DNA of 64,000 bases from JAKZVK01 sp965237575 (GTDB taxonomy: Bacteria; Acidobacteriota; Terriglobia; Bryobacterales; UBA6623), in the NCBI GenBank assembly GCA_965237575.1, contig CBDEGI010000003.1, forward strand, positions 1,798,001 through 1,862,000, in the 5' to 3' direction. Numbering within the stretch: position 1 is the first letter of the stretch; the number at the start of each line of letters is the position of its first letter. Positions 33,908 through 42,591 of this stretch are shown here, piece after piece. The position numbers and the translations under genes are program-made. Under the pieces are notes generated by a model. It did no database searches, was not told the origin of the DNA, and worked only from the letters and a program-made list of their open reading frames with translations.

Positions 33908-35071
33908 ATGTGGAGGCGGGCTGTGCTGACTCTGGCCCTGGTTTTCGCGGCCCTGCTGGCCGGGACAGGCGTTCCGGCTTGGGGGGGCAACGGGTGGATC
34001 GCGATTGAGTTGGAGCCGCCAGAGATTGTTCTCCAGGGCGCGGGAGCCTCGCAAATATTCGTCGTCAGCGCCCGCGACCGCTCCGAGCACCAGGCCGACA
34101 TAACGGCATCCTGCCGTATTCGCTCGTCGGACCCGGCAGTGGTGAGCGTTGATCCGGACGGGCCAATCCTAACCGGGCGTTCGCCCGGGCGGGCGACGAT
34201 CACGGCTTGGTTCGGGGATTTGAAAACGTCCGTTGAGGTCAAGGTGCGGGATCAATCCGGCGAGATGAACGTGAGTTTCTCGCGGGACGTGATGTCGATT
34301 CTGACAACCAAGGGCTGCAACGGTTCGGCCTGCCACGGTTCGCCGGCGGGACAGAACGGCTTCAAGCTTTCTCTTTTCGGCTACGACGTCGCAGCCGATC
34401 ACAAAATGGTCGTGTCTGAGAGCGGTGGTCGACGCGTGGACGCCAACAGCCCTGAAAACTCTCTCCTTCTGCGAAAGCCTTCGTTCCAAGTCGCCCACGG
34501 CGGCGGGCAGTTGATGACCCCCGAGTCGGACGCGTACCGAACCTTGCTGAGTTGGCTCCGTCATGGAGCGCCGCTCGACTCGGATGGACCGCGGCTGGAG
34601 CGGCTCGAAATGTACCCTCGCGAGCGAATACTCCTGGGTCCCGGCCGCCGTCAGCCATTGGTTGCGATCGGACGGTTCTCTGACGGCACCTCCAGGGACA
34701 TGAGCCGCGAGGTGAGCTACTCGGTCGCTGACCAGACAGTAGTCTCCTCGCCCGATGCGGCTGCGGTCGTGACAGCCAAGGGCCGGGGCCTGACGACCGT
34801 CATGGCGCGCGCGGTGGGCAAAGTAGCTACGGCACAGATGATCGTGATCGACTCCTCGTCTGGTATGGACCACGTCAAAGCGCCCGAGAACAATTTCATC
34901 GACCAACATATCTTCAAAAAACTGCGCAGGTCAATATCGCCCCCTATCCACTGGCTTCCGACCGGATGTTCATCCGGCGGGTTTTCTTGGATGCGGTCGG
35001 GAAACTACCCACGCCCGGCCAGGTCCAGGAGTTTCTCGCCGATCCGCGAACCGACAAGCGCAGGCGGTTGA
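33908..35071 (+). CDS. DUF1549/DUF1553 planctomycete-type cytochrome protein, N-terminal half (frameshifted)
   Basis: A signal peptide (AVLTLALVFAALLAGTG) is followed by an Ig-like domain (IVLQGAGASQIFVVSARD...), a cytochrome-like CNGSACH motif at residues 137-143 followed by GFKLSLFGYDVAADHKMV, and a second Ig-like domain (RQPLVAIGRFSDGTSRDMS). DUF1549 begins at ENNFIDQHIFKKLRR. Near 34930 the frame is lost: the next codons give IAPYPLASDRMFIRR only in the neighbouring frame, so one base is missing between AGG and AATATC. With the next entry it should form one protein of about 830 residues. It is the first gene of the DUF1549-DUF1501-PPC cassette. Confidence 0.8.
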   Translation: MWRRAVLTLALVFAALLAGTGVPAWGGNGWIAIELEPPEIVLQGAGASQIFVVSARDRSEHQADITASCRIRSSDPAVVSVDPDGPILTGRSPGRATITAWFGDLKTSVEVKVRDQSGEMNVSFSRDVMSILTTKGCNGSACHGSPAGQNGFKLSLFGYDVAADHKMVVSESGGRRVDANSPENSLLLRKPSFQVAHGGGQLMTPESDAYRTLLSWLRHGAPLDSDGPRLERLEMYPRERILLGPGRRQPLVAIGRFSDGTSRDMSREVSYSVADQTVVSSPDAAAVVTAKGRGLTTVMARAVGKVATAQMIVIDSSSGMDHVKAPENNFIDQHIFKKLRRSISPPIHWLPTGCSSGGFSWMRSGNYPRPARSRSFSPIREPTSAGG

Positions 35072-36393
35072 TCGACAGCCTACTCGAGGGCCCGGACTAC
35101 GCCCGCCATTGGCTGGTCAAGTTCGAAGACTGGTTCCGCAACGCGCAATACAACTCACAAGGGCGCACCAACGCCAGCTTCAAGAAGTGGATCCGGCAAA
35201 TGGTGGCTGAGGACTGGCCCTACGACGAGACCGTCCGCCAGTTGTTGACGAGCAAAGGGGATACGACGGTTCGCCCGGCGGGCAACTTCTGGCATCCCGC
35301 GATGGACTTCATGCTGCGGACCTTTGAGCCGCGCAAGATCACGCCCACGGTCACTCGGCTCTTTCTCGGCGTTCGGCTGGACTGCGCTGAGTGCCACAAC
35401 CATCCGCTCGAAAACCTTACCCAGGACGACTTCTACGGAATGGCCGCGTTCTTCGCTCGGCTGAAGGTCAAGCACGGTTACGGAGAGTATCGGCGGATAT
35501 GGTACAGCGAGCGCAAGGGTGACTTACTGCACCCGGTGACCAAGGAGCCCGTCGCGCCGAGGTTTCTCGATGGCACGATCCCGGCGATCCCCGAAGGCAG
35601 CGACCGTCGCGATGCATTGGCCGATTGGATCACGCGGACGCGGAAGCTGCAGTTTGCCCGAGCGACCGTGAACCGCATCTGGGCGGAGTACTTCGGCCGT
35701 GGGCTGGTCGATCCACCGGATGACTTCCGTTCCACGAACGTGCCGACCCATCCGGCGCTGCTCGATGCGCTGGCGCGGCACTTCATCGAGAGCGGCTTTC
35801 GGTTCAAAGAGCTGCACCGCGTCATCCTGAATTCCCGGACGTACCAGTTGAGCAGCCGCGACCCCTCGCGTAGCCGCGAGCCCGACCGTATGGGTGAGAT
35901 TCTGTACGTGCGCTACCTGCCGCGCAAGTTGGCCGCCGAGGTTTTGCTGGACTCGATTATGCAAGTGACCGGCGTACCTCACAACTTTGGCAACTACCCC
36001 GTGGGAACCTCACCCAAGGACGTCGTCGCTACCAATGGGCCGGATTACTTCTTGACGGTGTTTGGCTTCCCCCGCCGCGACATCCTGGCCCCGCGCGACA
36101 AGAGTCCGTCGCTGAGCCAGGCGCTGCATATGATGAACAGCGAGACGATTCGTGACAAAGTGGAGGCCGAGGGGAACATCCTGACGGAATTGCTCGACCA
36201 GGACCTCGACGATCAGGCCATTGTGAGCCGGATCTTCGAGCGGGCTTACGCGCGTCGGCCGACCGACGGCCAGTGGAACTCCGTTTCGCAGTTCATTGCG
36301 CTCGAGAAACAGGCAGGACGTAGCCGACGCCGCGCACTCGAGAACACGTTCTGGGCCGTGCTGAACTCGAAGGAGTTTCAGCTAAACCAATGA
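34966..36393 (+). CDS. DUF1549/DUF1553 protein, C-terminal half (frameshifted from previous)
   Basis: This frame contains the rest of DUF1549 (RRVFLDAVGKLPTPGQVQEF ... DYARHWLVKFEDWFRNAQYN) with a second haem-type motif CAECHNHP, followed by DUF1553 (RRDALADWITRTRKLQFARA ... LHRVILNSRTYQLSS ... ALHMMNSETI). The ATG at 34966 lies inside DUF1549 and is not a natural start; the product depends on the frame lost near 34930. In Planctomycetes and Acidobacteriota such proteins are exported and are always found next to a DUF1501 gene. Their biochemical role is unknown. Confidence 0.85.
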   Translation: MFIRRVFLDAVGKLPTPGQVQEFLADPRTDKRRRLIDSLLEGPDYARHWLVKFEDWFRNAQYNSQGRTNASFKKWIRQMVAEDWPYDETVRQLLTSKGDTTVRPAGNFWHPAMDFMLRTFEPRKITPTVTRLFLGVRLDCAECHNHPLENLTQDDFYGMAAFFARLKVKHGYGEYRRIWYSERKGDLLHPVTKEPVAPRFLDGTIPAIPEGSDRRDALADWITRTRKLQFARATVNRIWAEYFGRGLVDPPDDFRSTNVPTHPALLDALARHFIESGFRFKELHRVILNSRTYQLSSRDPSRSREPDRMGEILYVRYLPRKLAAEVLLDSIMQVTGVPHNFGNYPVGTSPKDVVATNGPDYFLTVFGFPRRDILAPRDKSPSLSQALHMMNSETIRDKVEAEGNILTELLDQDLDDQAIVSRIFERAYARRPTDGQWNSVSQFIALEKQAGRSRRRALENTFWAVLNSKEFQLNQ

Positions 36394-36405
36394 TGGGAGC
36401 TCACC

Positions 36406-37677
36406 GTGCGTAGCAGACCGGGGTTTGACGGACGTGGCTTCAGCCGCAGAGATTTTCTCAAGGTTGGGACGTTGGCCTTTGGCCTCGATCTGCCAACGCT
36501 GCTGGCCTCGTCGGCGGACAACGACGTCTCGTGCATCATCTTTTTCCAGAGCGGCGGCATGAGCCAGTTGGATGGTTTCGATCCGAAGCCCGCTGCGCCT
36601 CTTGAGATTCGCGGCAACTTCAGCACGATCCCGACCGCAGTCCCGGGCGTACACTTTAGCGAACTGCTTCCCCGCTGCGCGAAAGCGTTGAACAAGTTCG
36701 CACTGATTCGCTCCGTCTACTCTGATCAGGCGATCCACGAAAAGGCGAAGCAGTACATCTATAGCGGTACCAAGCCGGGGACCGACTTGAAGCACCCTGT
36801 CTACGGGTCGGTTGTGGCGAAGGAACAAGGCGCGCGCAACGGCATGCCGCCGTTCGTGGTGATTCCTCGCAAAGACATCTCGGCCGAAGCGGGGTTTCTG
36901 GGCTCGGCCTACGATCCGTTCATTACCGGCGATCCCAACCAACAGAAGTTTTCCGTGAAGGACCTGACGCTGCCGACGGGCGTCGGCCTGGAAGAAGCGC
37001 AAGGACGGGCGAGGCTGCTGGCGGCGCTCGACGCGGAGCTGGAAGCGGTGGAAAAGTCGCCGCTGGTCCACAGTATGGATTATTTCTACCAAAAGGCGAT
37101 CGATCTGGTGTCGTCACCCGTTGCCAAACAGGCGTTCGACATCAGTCAGGAGCCCGCGAAGCTCCGCGACGACTACGGACGGAACACGGCGGGCCAGGGG
37201 GCATTGCTGGCGCGCCGGTTGATCGAGTCGGGCGTGCGGTTAGTCACGGTCTTCCACGGCGGTTACGATACGCACGTCGAAAATGAGAAGACCAACAAGA
37301 AACTCTATCCCACCTTCGACCAAGCCTTCACCACACTGTTAGTCGATTTAGAGCAGAGGGGTCTACTCAACACGACGCTGGTGATCGCGATGGGAGAGTT
37401 CGGCAGAACGCCCAAGATCAATTACTCGGCGGGCCGTGACCACTGGCCGGGTGTGTTCCCGGTTGTCATGGCAGGGACGGGGATCCCCGGGGGGCAGGTG
37501 ATCGGCAGCTCCGACGCGCGCGCCGGCGAGCCTAAAGACCGGCCCGTCTCGGTCGAAGACCTCGGCGCGACCATCTTCAAAAAGCTCCGCATCGATTTCA
37601 CCAAGGACTATCACGCGAACGGGCGGCCGATCAGGATCAACAAAGACGGCACGCCTATCAAGGAGCTGTTTGTTTGA
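36406..37677 (+). CDS. DUF1501 protein, Tat-exported
   Basis: 423 residues starting with GTG. A Tat motif (FSRRDFLKVG) near residue 12 directs export. The alkaline-phosphatase-like/DUF1501 fold shows FFQSGGMSQLDGFDPKP, VTVFHGGYDTHVENE, VIAMGEFGRTPKIN and GRDHWPGVFPVVMAG, with Asp/His residues at the usual metal-site positions. It lies 12 bases after the DUF1553 stop and its stop overlaps the next gene, so it is the middle gene of an operon. The substrate is unknown. Confidence 0.93.
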   Translation: MRSRPGFDGRGFSRRDFLKVGTLAFGLDLPTLLASSADNDVSCIIFFQSGGMSQLDGFDPKPAAPLEIRGNFSTIPTAVPGVHFSELLPRCAKALNKFALIRSVYSDQAIHEKAKQYIYSGTKPGTDLKHPVYGSVVAKEQGARNGMPPFVVIPRKDISAEAGFLGSAYDPFITGDPNQQKFSVKDLTLPTGVGLEEAQGRARLLAALDAELEAVEKSPLVHSMDYFYQKAIDLVSSPVAKQAFDISQEPAKLRDDYGRNTAGQGALLARRLIESGVRLVTVFHGGYDTHVENEKTNKKLYPTFDQAFTTLLVDLEQRGLLNTTLVIAMGEFGRTPKINYSAGRDHWPGVFPVVMAGTGIPGGQVIGSSDARAGEPKDRPVSVEDLGATIFKKLRIDFTKDYHANGRPIRINKDGTPIKELFV

Positions 37678-39851
37678 ACGGGAAGGTTCGTTGCACCGCC
37701 GCCGCCGTCCTGCTCTGCGCGGTGCTGCCGCTCCTCGCCTCAGACCTTCCTCAACCCTGGATTGATCGCGTTGTTCCTCTTGGTGGGCTGCGAGGCACGA
37801 CCGTCACCGTTGAGTTGCACGGGCAGTTTCTTTCGAACGTGACCGGCGTGGTGTTCGATAGTACGGACCTGCTCTGGGTAGAGACGAAAGAAGCTAGCTC
37901 GGGCCGAGTGGTGGGGTCGATCAAAGTCTCCACCGACGCCGCGTTGGGCCCGCACCGTTTGCAGCTTCTCTCCCAAGACGGGCCGTCCAACTCGCGGTTG
38001 TTCAACGTCACGCAGTTCCCCGCGGTCGCCGAGACCGAGCCGAATGACCGGCTCGAGCAAGCACAGCCGATCGAACTCACTTCGCAGATTCTTGACGGCT
38101 ACATGAAGGGGCGGGTGGACATTGACACCTACGCGTTTGAAGCGCGCGCGGGCGAGCGTTGGACGTTCGATGTGCGCTCGATGGAGTATGGCTCCTACCT
38201 CGAGTGCGAAATGATTCTGTTCGACGCGGCAGGTGAGCGCGTCGCCTTCAACGACGACCGTAGCGACGTGGATGAGACACCTTTCCTCGAGTACGCCTTT
38301 GCCGAGAGCGGCCGCTACTACTTGCAGCTTGACCAGTATCGCGGGCCCCAGAACGTTGCGTGCGAACAAAACTGCGGTTACATGCTGCGTGTTTCACAGT
38401 TGCCGCTGATTCAGGCGGCATCGCCGCTGGGTGCGCCGCGAGGAACGAATACTCGAATCACCCTCGTGGGAACCGCGCTTGATTCCATTGAGTCGGTCCG
38501 TCTGACCCGGGTCCGCGGCGCGGAATACTACCGCATGACCTACCCCTTTACGATGCCCATTCGTATGGGGCCGGATCCAAAACGGGCCGCGGACTCTCCG
38601 AGAATTGACGGGGAAGTGGTACGTCGATCTTCCGAGCGTCTGGAGGCGCAGTTCGCGATCCCCCGGGACGCCCCGACCGGCCTGTGGCGGGTTTGGGCGA
38701 CGGGGTCGAAGGGAGCTGCTGATGGCCTCAGTATCGAGATCAGCGACCTGCGAGAGTTCGAGGAGGCGAACAGCGATCAAGCGGATTGGCGGCAGGAGCC
38801 GGTCGTCATCAACGGATCGCTGGACTCGGAAGGCGAAGAAGACACCTACCAAATTAAGGCCGAAGCCGGCAAGCCACTCCGCATTTGGACCCTCGCCTCG
38901 CAGCTTGGTCTCCCCTACATCGATACGGTCCTCGAGCTCTTCGATAGCGAGAACAACCTCGTGGCCGAGCACGACGACGTGATAACCGGTCAAGGCACGG
39001 TGATTGGCAACCCCGACAGCAGTTTGGTGTACGTTCCGAAGCAAGATGGGCCGTTGAAACTCGTCGTGCGCGATCGCATCGGGCGGGGCGGGCCCACGTT
39101 TCAGTACCGGCTCAAGATCGAGAGAGCGCGCCCGGGCTTTCAATTGCTGGCCCAGCCGGAAAACTTCACCGTTCCGCGTGGAGAGTCGGCCAAGCTCAGC
39201 GTCCTGTTGATCCGCGAGCCGGGATTCGAAGATGGTGTCGAGGTTTGGGTTGAGGGTCTACCTTCCGGGGTGGATGCGCCGTCAGGCAAGTTTCGCGCCG
39301 ATCAGTATTTTGGCCCCTCGGCTGACGGCGACAACATCATCATCCCGCAGTTGACCTTTCCCATCGAAGCGCCCGCATCCTTGAGGCCAGGCGTGTACCC
39401 ATTTCAGGTCTACGGCCGTGCGGAGCCCGGCGGCCGCGTCGTCCGGGCCCACACGTCACTCTGGATCGGCCCGGAGATCAAGCGGAATGACCATCGCCGG
39501 CCGATTCCCAGAATCGCCATGAACGTTGTAGAGCCCTTCCAGGCAAGGCTTTCGACCGAGGCGAAGACCGTCCGACTCGATCAGGGTGGGATGAAGGAAC
39601 TCAACGTTACGGCCAAGCAGATACCCGACGACGCGCAACTCCGCATTGCCAACGCGCCGAAGAGTATCGACTACCGCGTTGTGGCCCGCGAGGCGGATCA
39701 ACTCGTCCTGAAGCTCGTGGCCGCTGAGAACGCGAAACCAGGTGCGACAAAGATCAGTGTTGAAGCTCAGGTCACCGGCCGCTGGGCTGCCACGGCACCG
39801 ATCGAATTGGTCATCTCGGCCACGAAAGAACCGCAAACAGCGTCTCGCTAG
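37674..39851 (+). CDS. Exported PPC (bacterial pre-peptidase C-terminal) domain protein
   Basis: 725 residues with a signal peptide (AAAVLLCAVLPLLASD). A first Ig/IPT-like domain (VVPLGGLRGTTVTVELHGQF) precedes a PPC domain (AETEPNDRLEQAQPIEL ... DIDTYAFEARAGERWTFDV). A second such pair follows near 380-480 (SEGEEDTYQIKAEAGKPLRI) and beta-domains end the protein. It begins with TTG overlapping the DUF1501 stop by four bases (gTTGA arrangement), which points to translational coupling. It is the third gene of the cassette and is probably a binding partner at the cell surface. Confidence 0.88.
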   Translation: MNGKVRCTAAAVLLCAVLPLLASDLPQPWIDRVVPLGGLRGTTVTVELHGQFLSNVTGVVFDSTDLLWVETKEASSGRVVGSIKVSTDAALGPHRLQLLSQDGPSNSRLFNVTQFPAVAETEPNDRLEQAQPIELTSQILDGYMKGRVDIDTYAFEARAGERWTFDVRSMEYGSYLECEMILFDAAGERVAFNDDRSDVDETPFLEYAFAESGRYYLQLDQYRGPQNVACEQNCGYMLRVSQLPLIQAASPLGAPRGTNTRITLVGTALDSIESVRLTRVRGAEYYRMTYPFTMPIRMGPDPKRAADSPRIDGEVVRRSSERLEAQFAIPRDAPTGLWRVWATGSKGAADGLSIEISDLREFEEANSDQADWRQEPVVINGSLDSEGEEDTYQIKAEAGKPLRIWTLASQLGLPYIDTVLELFDSENNLVAEHDDVITGQGTVIGNPDSSLVYVPKQDGPLKLVVRDRIGRGGPTFQYRLKIERARPGFQLLAQPENFTVPRGESAKLSVLLIREPGFEDGVEVWVEGLPSGVDAPSGKFRADQYFGPSADGDNIIIPQLTFPIEAPASLRPGVYPFQVYGRAEPGGRVVRAHTSLWIGPEIKRNDHRRPIPRIAMNVVEPFQARLSTEAKTVRLDQGGMKELNVTAKQIPDDAQLRIANAPKSIDYRVVAREADQLVLKLVAAENAKPGATKISVEAQVTGRWAATAPIELVISATKEPQTASR

Positions 39852-39854
39852 CAG

Positions 39855-40142
39855 TCAGCTCTGGACGCCCATACCCTCGATCACGTGCACGTAGCGGTCG
39901 ATTGGCACAGCGGACAGTCTTTCCACCTCGCCGCTGGGCGGCGGCCAGGTAATCTCGATCCATTCAACCTTTGTTGCGGTGCCGAGACCCAGCACCTCGC
40001 GAGGGTCGTGGGATGACAGATAGCTGCCGGCCCCGGTGCGTAGCCGTGACCGCACCCTGGAAAGCATCCGGTGTCGCACCAGACGAACAGGGCGGCCTGC
40101 CGTAGTAGCACGGGGGATACCCACGCTCGAAAGTAGGGGCAC
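39855..40142 (-). pseudogene. Remnant of an ASPIC/UnbV (CRTAC1-like) protein gene
   Basis: The minus strand encodes about 60 residues matching the end of the ASPIC/UnbV domain (RSRLRTGAGSYLSSHDPREV, then LGLGTATKVEWIEITWP and AVPIDRYVHVIEG). The FG-GAP/VCBS portion that normally precedes this domain is absent, and the upstream frame turns into repeat-like sequence near 40060-40180. No start or signal peptide is available, so this is a relic. Confidence 0.65.
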
Positions 40143-40175
40143 GGCACCGTGCCCGTGTGCCGCAACATGTTGCTA
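40133..40175. repeat. Palindromic GGGCACGG-CCGTGCCC repeat, copy 1
   Basis: It contains taggggcacggcaccgtgcc followed by cgtgtgccgcaacatgttgc. Its complement shares the order ACATGTTGC - GGGCACGG - CCGTGCCCCTA with 41297-41344, which lies in the opposite orientation. The inner part is self-complementary. Confidence 0.6.
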
Positions 40176-40340
40176 CATCGGTCCGCCGGCCCACACAAGA
40201 TGCGAGTCCGCGTAACAGACGGATGCGCAACACCGCCTGATCGCGGAACCCGGTTATCATCCATATAGATGGGTTCCGTCATCGGGACCTCCCCGATGCG
40301 GCCTACACGGGGCCCCGCAGAGCAGCACCAGTAGAACCCA

Positions 40341-41216
40341 ATGATTTCTAAAGAGCTGGCCAAGAAGATCCGCTTCATCCAGATCTACACCAGCAAGGCC
40401 GTCAACGATGTCCTCGCCGGGGAGTACCACAGCGTATTCAAAGGCCGCGGGATGGAGTTCGACGAGGTGCGCGAGTATACGCCGGGCGACGAGATCCGCA
40501 CCATCGACTGGAACGTCACCGCCCGCGTCGGACACCCCTACGTCAAGCGCTACGTCGAAGAGCGCGAGCTGACGGTCATGTTCGTGGTTGACCTCTCCGC
40601 CTCGGGTACGTTCGGCAGCACGGAAAAGCGCAAGAACGAAGTCGCGGCGGAATTGTGCGCGCTGCTCGCTTTCTCGGCCATCAAGAACAATGACAAGGTC
40701 GGGCTGATCGTCTTCACAGACGTGATCGAGCTGTACATCCCGCCGAAGAAGGGGCTCTCGCACGTGCTGCGGCTGATTCGCGATCTGCTCGACTTCAAGC
40801 CACGGCAGGCACGCACCGACATCGGCCAGGCGCTCGACTACCTGGGGCGGGTGAGCCATCGGCGGGCGGTCGTGTTCCTGGTGTCAGACTTCCAGGCGGA
40901 GGGGTATCAGAAGCGGCTACGCGTGGTGGCGCGGCGACATGACCTGATTGCGGTGTCGATTACCGATCCGCGCGAGGCTCGGTTGCCCAACGTGGGCCTG
41001 GTCGAGTTGGAGGACGCCGAGACGGGCAAGCGCGTGTTGATCGATACAGGCAGCGAGAGGGTACGGCGTGAATACGAAAAGGCGGGCCGTGAGCGGGCCG
41101 ATGGGCTGGCCGAGATGTTTCGCTCGGACGGCATCGATCACATCCGTTTGGAGTCGGGGCGGGACTACGTGAGGGATTTGGTGGGGTTCTTCCGGATGAG
41201 GGAGAGGCGGCTGTGA
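40341..41216 (+). CDS. DUF58 protein (MoxR-associated type)
   Basis: 291 residues of the DUF58 family, with the signature FKGRGMEFDEVREYTPGDEI - RTIDWNVTARVGHPYVKRY near residues 33-72 and a von-Willebrand-A-like domain after it (VMFVVDLSASGTFGS with a DxSxS-type metal site, then VSDFQAEGYQKRL). It has no membrane helix. Members usually work with a MoxR AAA-ATPase and BatD-like proteins in envelope or enzyme maturation. The BatD/DUF4381-like gene follows, but no MoxR gene is present in the window. Confidence 0.9.
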   Translation: MISKELAKKIRFIQIYTSKAVNDVLAGEYHSVFKGRGMEFDEVREYTPGDEIRTIDWNVTARVGHPYVKRYVEERELTVMFVVDLSASGTFGSTEKRKNEVAAELCALLAFSAIKNNDKVGLIVFTDVIELYIPPKKGLSHVLRLIRDLLDFKPRQARTDIGQALDYLGRVSHRRAVVFLVSDFQAEGYQKRLRVVARRHDLIAVSITDPREARLPNVGLVELEDAETGKRVLIDTGSERVRREYEKAGRERADGLAEMFRSDGIDHIRLESGRDYVRDLVGFFRMRERRL

Positions 41217-41253
41217 CGAGGGGGCGGAAGATTGGGCCGCGGGCTAACGGCCC

Positions 41254-42417
41254 GTGGTGAAAGCCAAGTTTCTTGTGACGCCCGTGAGACACGTCTACAT
41301 GTTGCTGTCGGTCGAGCAGGCGGGCACGGCATGCCGTGCCCCTATATTGCGATTCGTGCCGTTCTCGGTCTTGTCGCGGGCTGTCAGGGTTGCGATAGCC
41401 GTCCTGCTCCTTGCGGGATTGTGGTCGTTCGTTTCGTGTTCGGGCGATGGGCCGAATGGTGAAGGCCCCGAGGCTTACGAGATCCAGCAAGCCTACGAAG
41501 ACGATGCGGTTTCGCTGACGCTCAAGGTCAGCCGTCGTGAGATCACTGCGGCCGACCGCGTCGAGCTGGTCCTCGAAGCCCTCGCCCCCGAGGAGCAGCA
41601 GGTCGAGTTCCCATCGTTCGACGACAAGCTCGGCGAGTTCGCGGTCGTCGATAGCCGGACCTCGGCGCCGCGGCTGGTCGAGGGCGGCCGGGTGCTGACT
41701 GCCAAGTCGTTCGAGTTGGAACCGTTCTTGCCGGGGCAGTACACTCTTCCGGCGTTAACCGTGCGGCATGGGCCGAAGGGCGCCGACGAGGATGCAATCC
41801 GGTCGATCGAGACAACCGAGCAGACGATTGACGTCAAGTCCGTTCTGCCCGATTCGGCCGAGCAGCCCGACATCAAAGAGATCGCGCCCCCCGTGGATCT
41901 GCCAAGCGAGCACCGCTGGTGGCTCTACGCAGGTTTGGCGCTAATCGTACTCGCGCTGGCGGGCGGCTACTACTTCTGGAGACGGCGCCGGAGGGACCAG
42001 GCCGAGGCGGCCCCCGCGCCGCCCGCGCACCAAGTCGCGTACCGTGCGCTGGAGGCGCTACTCGCCGAAGACCTGCTGATGAAAGGCGAAGCGAAGCTCT
42101 TCTACCTGCGTCTTTCAAACATCCTGCGGCACTACATCGAGGATCGCTTCGGCCTGCGCGCGCCGGAGCGAACCACCGAAGAGTTCATGGACGAGTTGCG
42201 ATCCACCGACGCGCTGGAGCCTTCTCACAAGGGTTTACTGAAGGACTTCCTGCGGCATTGCGACATGGTGAAGTTCGCCGAGCATCAGCCATCAAAGGAG
42301 GAGGTCGACGACACCATCGCCTCGTGCCGGCGGTTTATTGATGAGACGAAGGTTGAGGCGGAGGTGAGTAGCCCCGTGACCGGGGTCGGGGCTGCGAGTC
42401 GAAGCGCCGCGGGGTAG
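41254..42417 (+). CDS. BatD/DUF4381-like membrane protein
   Basis: An N-terminal hydrophobic segment (VAIAVLLLAGLWSFVSCSG) looks like a signal or lipoprotein anchor. A periplasmic beta-domain follows (VSLTLKVSRREITAADRVEL ... FELEPFLPGQYTLPAL), then one membrane helix near 230-250 (WWLYAGLALIVLALAGGYYF), an Arg-rich stop-transfer stretch, and a cytoplasmic helical domain (AKLFYLRLSNILRHYIEDRF ... LRHCDMVKFAEHQPS). This layout fits BatD/DUF4381 proteins of MoxR operons. The first 35 codons lie over a dispersed palindromic repeat (41297-41344), so the real start may be a GTG near 41356, directly before the hydrophobic segment. Confidence 0.8.
   Translation: MVKAKFLVTPVRHVYMLLSVEQAGTACRAPILRFVPFSVLSRAVRVAIAVLLLAGLWSFVSCSGDGPNGEGPEAYEIQQAYEDDAVSLTLKVSRREITAADRVELVLEALAPEEQQVEFPSFDDKLGEFAVVDSRTSAPRLVEGGRVLTAKSFELEPFLPGQYTLPALTVRHGPKGADEDAIRSIETTEQTIDVKSVLPDSAEQPDIKEIAPPVDLPSEHRWWLYAGLALIVLALAGGYYFWRRRRRDQAEAAPAPPAHQVAYRALEALLAEDLLMKGEAKLFYLRLSNILRHYIEDRFGLRAPERTTEEFMDELRSTDALEPSHKGLLKDFLRHCDMVKFAEHQPSKEEVDDTIASCRRFIDETKVEAEVSSPVTGVGAASRSAAG
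41297..41344. repeat. Palindromic GGGCACGG-CCGTGCCC repeat, copy 2
   Basis: The core gggcacggcatgccgtgccc is a perfect palindrome preceded by acatgttgctgtcggtcgag. It corresponds to copy 1 at 40133-40175 in the opposite orientation. The two copies bracket the DUF58 gene and one overlaps the 5' end of the BatD-like gene. Confidence 0.65.
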
Positions 42418-42447
42418 CACCGTTCCGGAGGTTGCGGCTTTTCCATC

Positions 42448-42541
42448 GCCCCTTTCAGGGCTCCCGACACGAGAGGTTCGATACCTGGGGTTCCGCCTGA
42501 CGGCGTCACCCCAGGCTAACATCCAACGCCGCTTCGCGGCT
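42448..42541. repeat. Dispersed CCCCTTTCAGGGCTC repeat, copy 2
   Basis: It starts gcccctttcagggctc, continues gagaggttcg, acctggggttccgcc and caccccaggctaac, and ends cgcttcgcggct. The words come in the same order as at 28468-28575. The pair cctgggg and ccccagg can form a stem. It fills most of the gap between the BatD-like gene and the SDR gene. Confidence 0.65.
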
Positions 42542-42591
42542 GCATGCAGAGGCGGCTGTGTACGTTTCCAGTGAAGTCCGGTGGGTGCCCT

